DNA of 64,000 nt from Sipunculus nudus (Eukaryota; Annelida; Sipuncula; Golfingiida; Sipunculidae), in contig CM049311.1 of the NCBI GenBank assembly GCA_026874595.1, forward strand, positions 11,749,676 to 11,813,675, given 5' to 3'. Below, piece after piece: positions 62,820 through 64,000 of the stretch (its first letter is position 1; each line of letters opens with the position of its first letter). A program made the position numbers and the translations under genes. The notes under the pieces are model-generated. The model was not told where the DNA came from. It saw only the letters and a program-made list of their open reading frames with translations, and did not search any database.

Positions 62820-63738
62820 CTAATTCTGAGTCCTTTCTTGTAGCCAAGAAATTAGGTCATCAACATCAGACTCCGTTAGGTCCTCAGACGCCTGGTGCAA
62901 TTTACGTTTATCATTAATGGTATCTTTATTTTCCTGTCTTCTAATTGGTTCCTCAGGACTGTCGTCATCGAAATACCCCATCTCCTCCCTGACTGAATCA
63001 CGGAATGATCGTTCTGCTTGTGAGGTCTCCTTATCTGAATTTTTTAAAAGCAATTCTGCAGCCAACTTAAGTTCCTTTTTGCTCAAGTATTTACTTTTTT
63101 CAGCACTTTTAAAAAGAGACAGTAAACTATCATAATCTTTTTTAGTTAACTTTGGACCTTCAAGCTCATTTTCTTGCATTTCAGAACTACTGTAGTGCTT
63201 ATAGGTGGACTGTGGCTGTGGGTCATTGCCATTGTAATGAATTGAAACACTTCGTGATTTTTCAGTTTCATCCATAACAATGCGCTTAAGTTCCTCCGTT
63301 GATAAACTTCGTGTTAGAACCTGGTCGTCTTGCGACCGACTCGTCTTTGACTGGCCGTTGCTAACATTTGTTTCATTCCATATTCCATACAATATTAGTG
63401 ACCAGGACACAAGTTGCCCTGTGTTTGTTCTTTGTGAATAGTTGGGATGGTCCTCGACAACTAACGTCCACTCTCCATTTGGATCTTCACCCCAGTTGTG
63501 TACGGTCATAAACGTAAAATCGATACCTTCACTGGTGCTATCTTTTGGCCTGAGGGAGAGGATTTCTGATTTCGTACCAGATGGTGAGATGATGGTAAGG
63601 ATCACATCTCCACGGAAACTGTGCTTCAGGTTGATTTTAACCTGTACATGTTCTAGCTGGTTGATCCGCTTGTCTTTGTTATTTAAACAGCCATCTGTTT
63701 TGACGGTCTGTTGTATGGACCCTCGGCTTTTGATCTCC
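62820..63738 (-). CDS. Last coding exon of a proprotein convertase, PC1/3-like (P-domain end and C-terminal tail)
   Basis: The exon starts after a clear acceptor (tttttttaacag at 63739) and runs 305 codons to TAG at 62820-62822. The first 100 or so residues are a P domain: INQLEHVQVKINLKHSFRGD, ILTIISPSGTKSEILSLRP, then FMTVHNWGEDPNGEWTLVVE and GQLVSWSLILYGIW. This domain stabilises the subtilisin-like catalytic domain (not in the window) in enzymes that cleave prohormones at dibasic sites in the secretory pathway. The tail, about 190 residues, is acidic and charged, carries basic clusters (RR, DKRK) that could be processing sites, and ends in an amphipathic stretch, DLTESDVDDLISWLQERTQN. A long regulatory tail with a C-terminal amphipathic helix fits PC1/3 (PCSK1) better than PC2; furin would have a membrane anchor here. 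Orthology is inferred, not proven. Confidence 0.85.
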
Positions 63739-63973
63739 CTGTTAAAAAAAGCAACTTTATGGATAAAATAATAATAATATATATATATACATATATAATG
63801 AAGTGGTATGGATGACCTTAGCCTTTACTACTTCTATATCATATTGATATAATAGTGTGCTGTTTCTTAAGTTATTAATACATTAAGTTATGTTGGATTC
63901 TCAAAACAATGTAAACAAGAAAACACTGAGAAAGATCATACACCTGTAAAAGCTATTAACGTTAAATTCTTAC
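63739..63973 (-). other. Intron of the convertase gene (235 bp)
   Basis: Donor CCCAT|GTAAGA (63973) and acceptor tttttttaacag (63739). It is short and AT-rich, with a TA run near 63776-63796. The donor end depends on the candidate exon at the window edge. Confidence 0.5.
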
Positions 63974-64000
63974 ATGGGTGACAGAATACTACTGAAATCC
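63974..64000 (-). CDS. Candidate penultimate exon of the convertase gene, cut by the window edge
   Basis: Twenty-seven bases on the minus strand before a donor (CAT|GTAAGA) are open in the frame that joins the last exon, giving DFSSILSP then M (split codon AT+G) and EIKSRGS. In convertases this would be the link between the catalytic and P domains. The evidence is only the donor and phase agreement. Confidence 0.45.

Overview
The window is AT-rich, intron-rich animal DNA with no operons, ribosome-binding sites or prokaryotic signals. GT-AG exon borders, an achaete-scute-type bHLH gene, a proprotein convertase gene, several non-LTR retrotransposon remnants and many small DNA transposons point to a marine invertebrate bilaterian. 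The dispersed repeats ending in GACGACGGAC-type tracts, and the frequent AGGCCTA palindrome, look most like a lophotrochozoan (mollusc or brachiopod). That placement is inference, and an echinoderm or hemichordate cannot be excluded.

Layout. From about 42.5 kb down to the left edge, the minus strand carries the 5' part of one long gene of unknown family: a CpG-containing 5' UTR exon (42319 to about 42500), a first coding exon (35500-35629, ATG at 35569) and a 99-nt exon (6899-6997). The joined reading frame is open and carries a PPTY (WW-domain ligand) motif; the rest of the gene lies beyond base 1. Its introns, roughly 6.7 and 28.5 kb, hold most of the repeats: two hAT-type MITEs with perfect 8-bp target duplications, a Tc1/mariner/pogo-type MITE, a 98% identical inverted repeat with two tRNA-like heads, a threefold tandem array of a 1-kb unit, and several dispersed repeat families.

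From 42.5 to 55.8 kb there is no host gene I can support. This part holds TA microsatellites, a small CpG island, three broken non-LTR retrotransposons that look like different clades (44.3-45.3 minus, 46.3-47.5 plus, 50.7-52.3 plus), a hairpin-bordered tandem repeat, a CpG-rich palindromic array and a 29-bp minisatellite.

At 56.4-57.3 kb, plus strand, lies an achaete-scute-like bHLH gene with a CCAAT/E-box/TATA promoter. At 62.8-64.0 kb, minus strand, lie the last exon and probably the penultimate exon of a PC1/3-like prohormone convertase: end of the P domain, regulatory tail and stop codon. The three host genes are not obviously one pathway. Both recognisable ones fit neural or neuroendocrine roles, but nothing here shows they are co-regulated.
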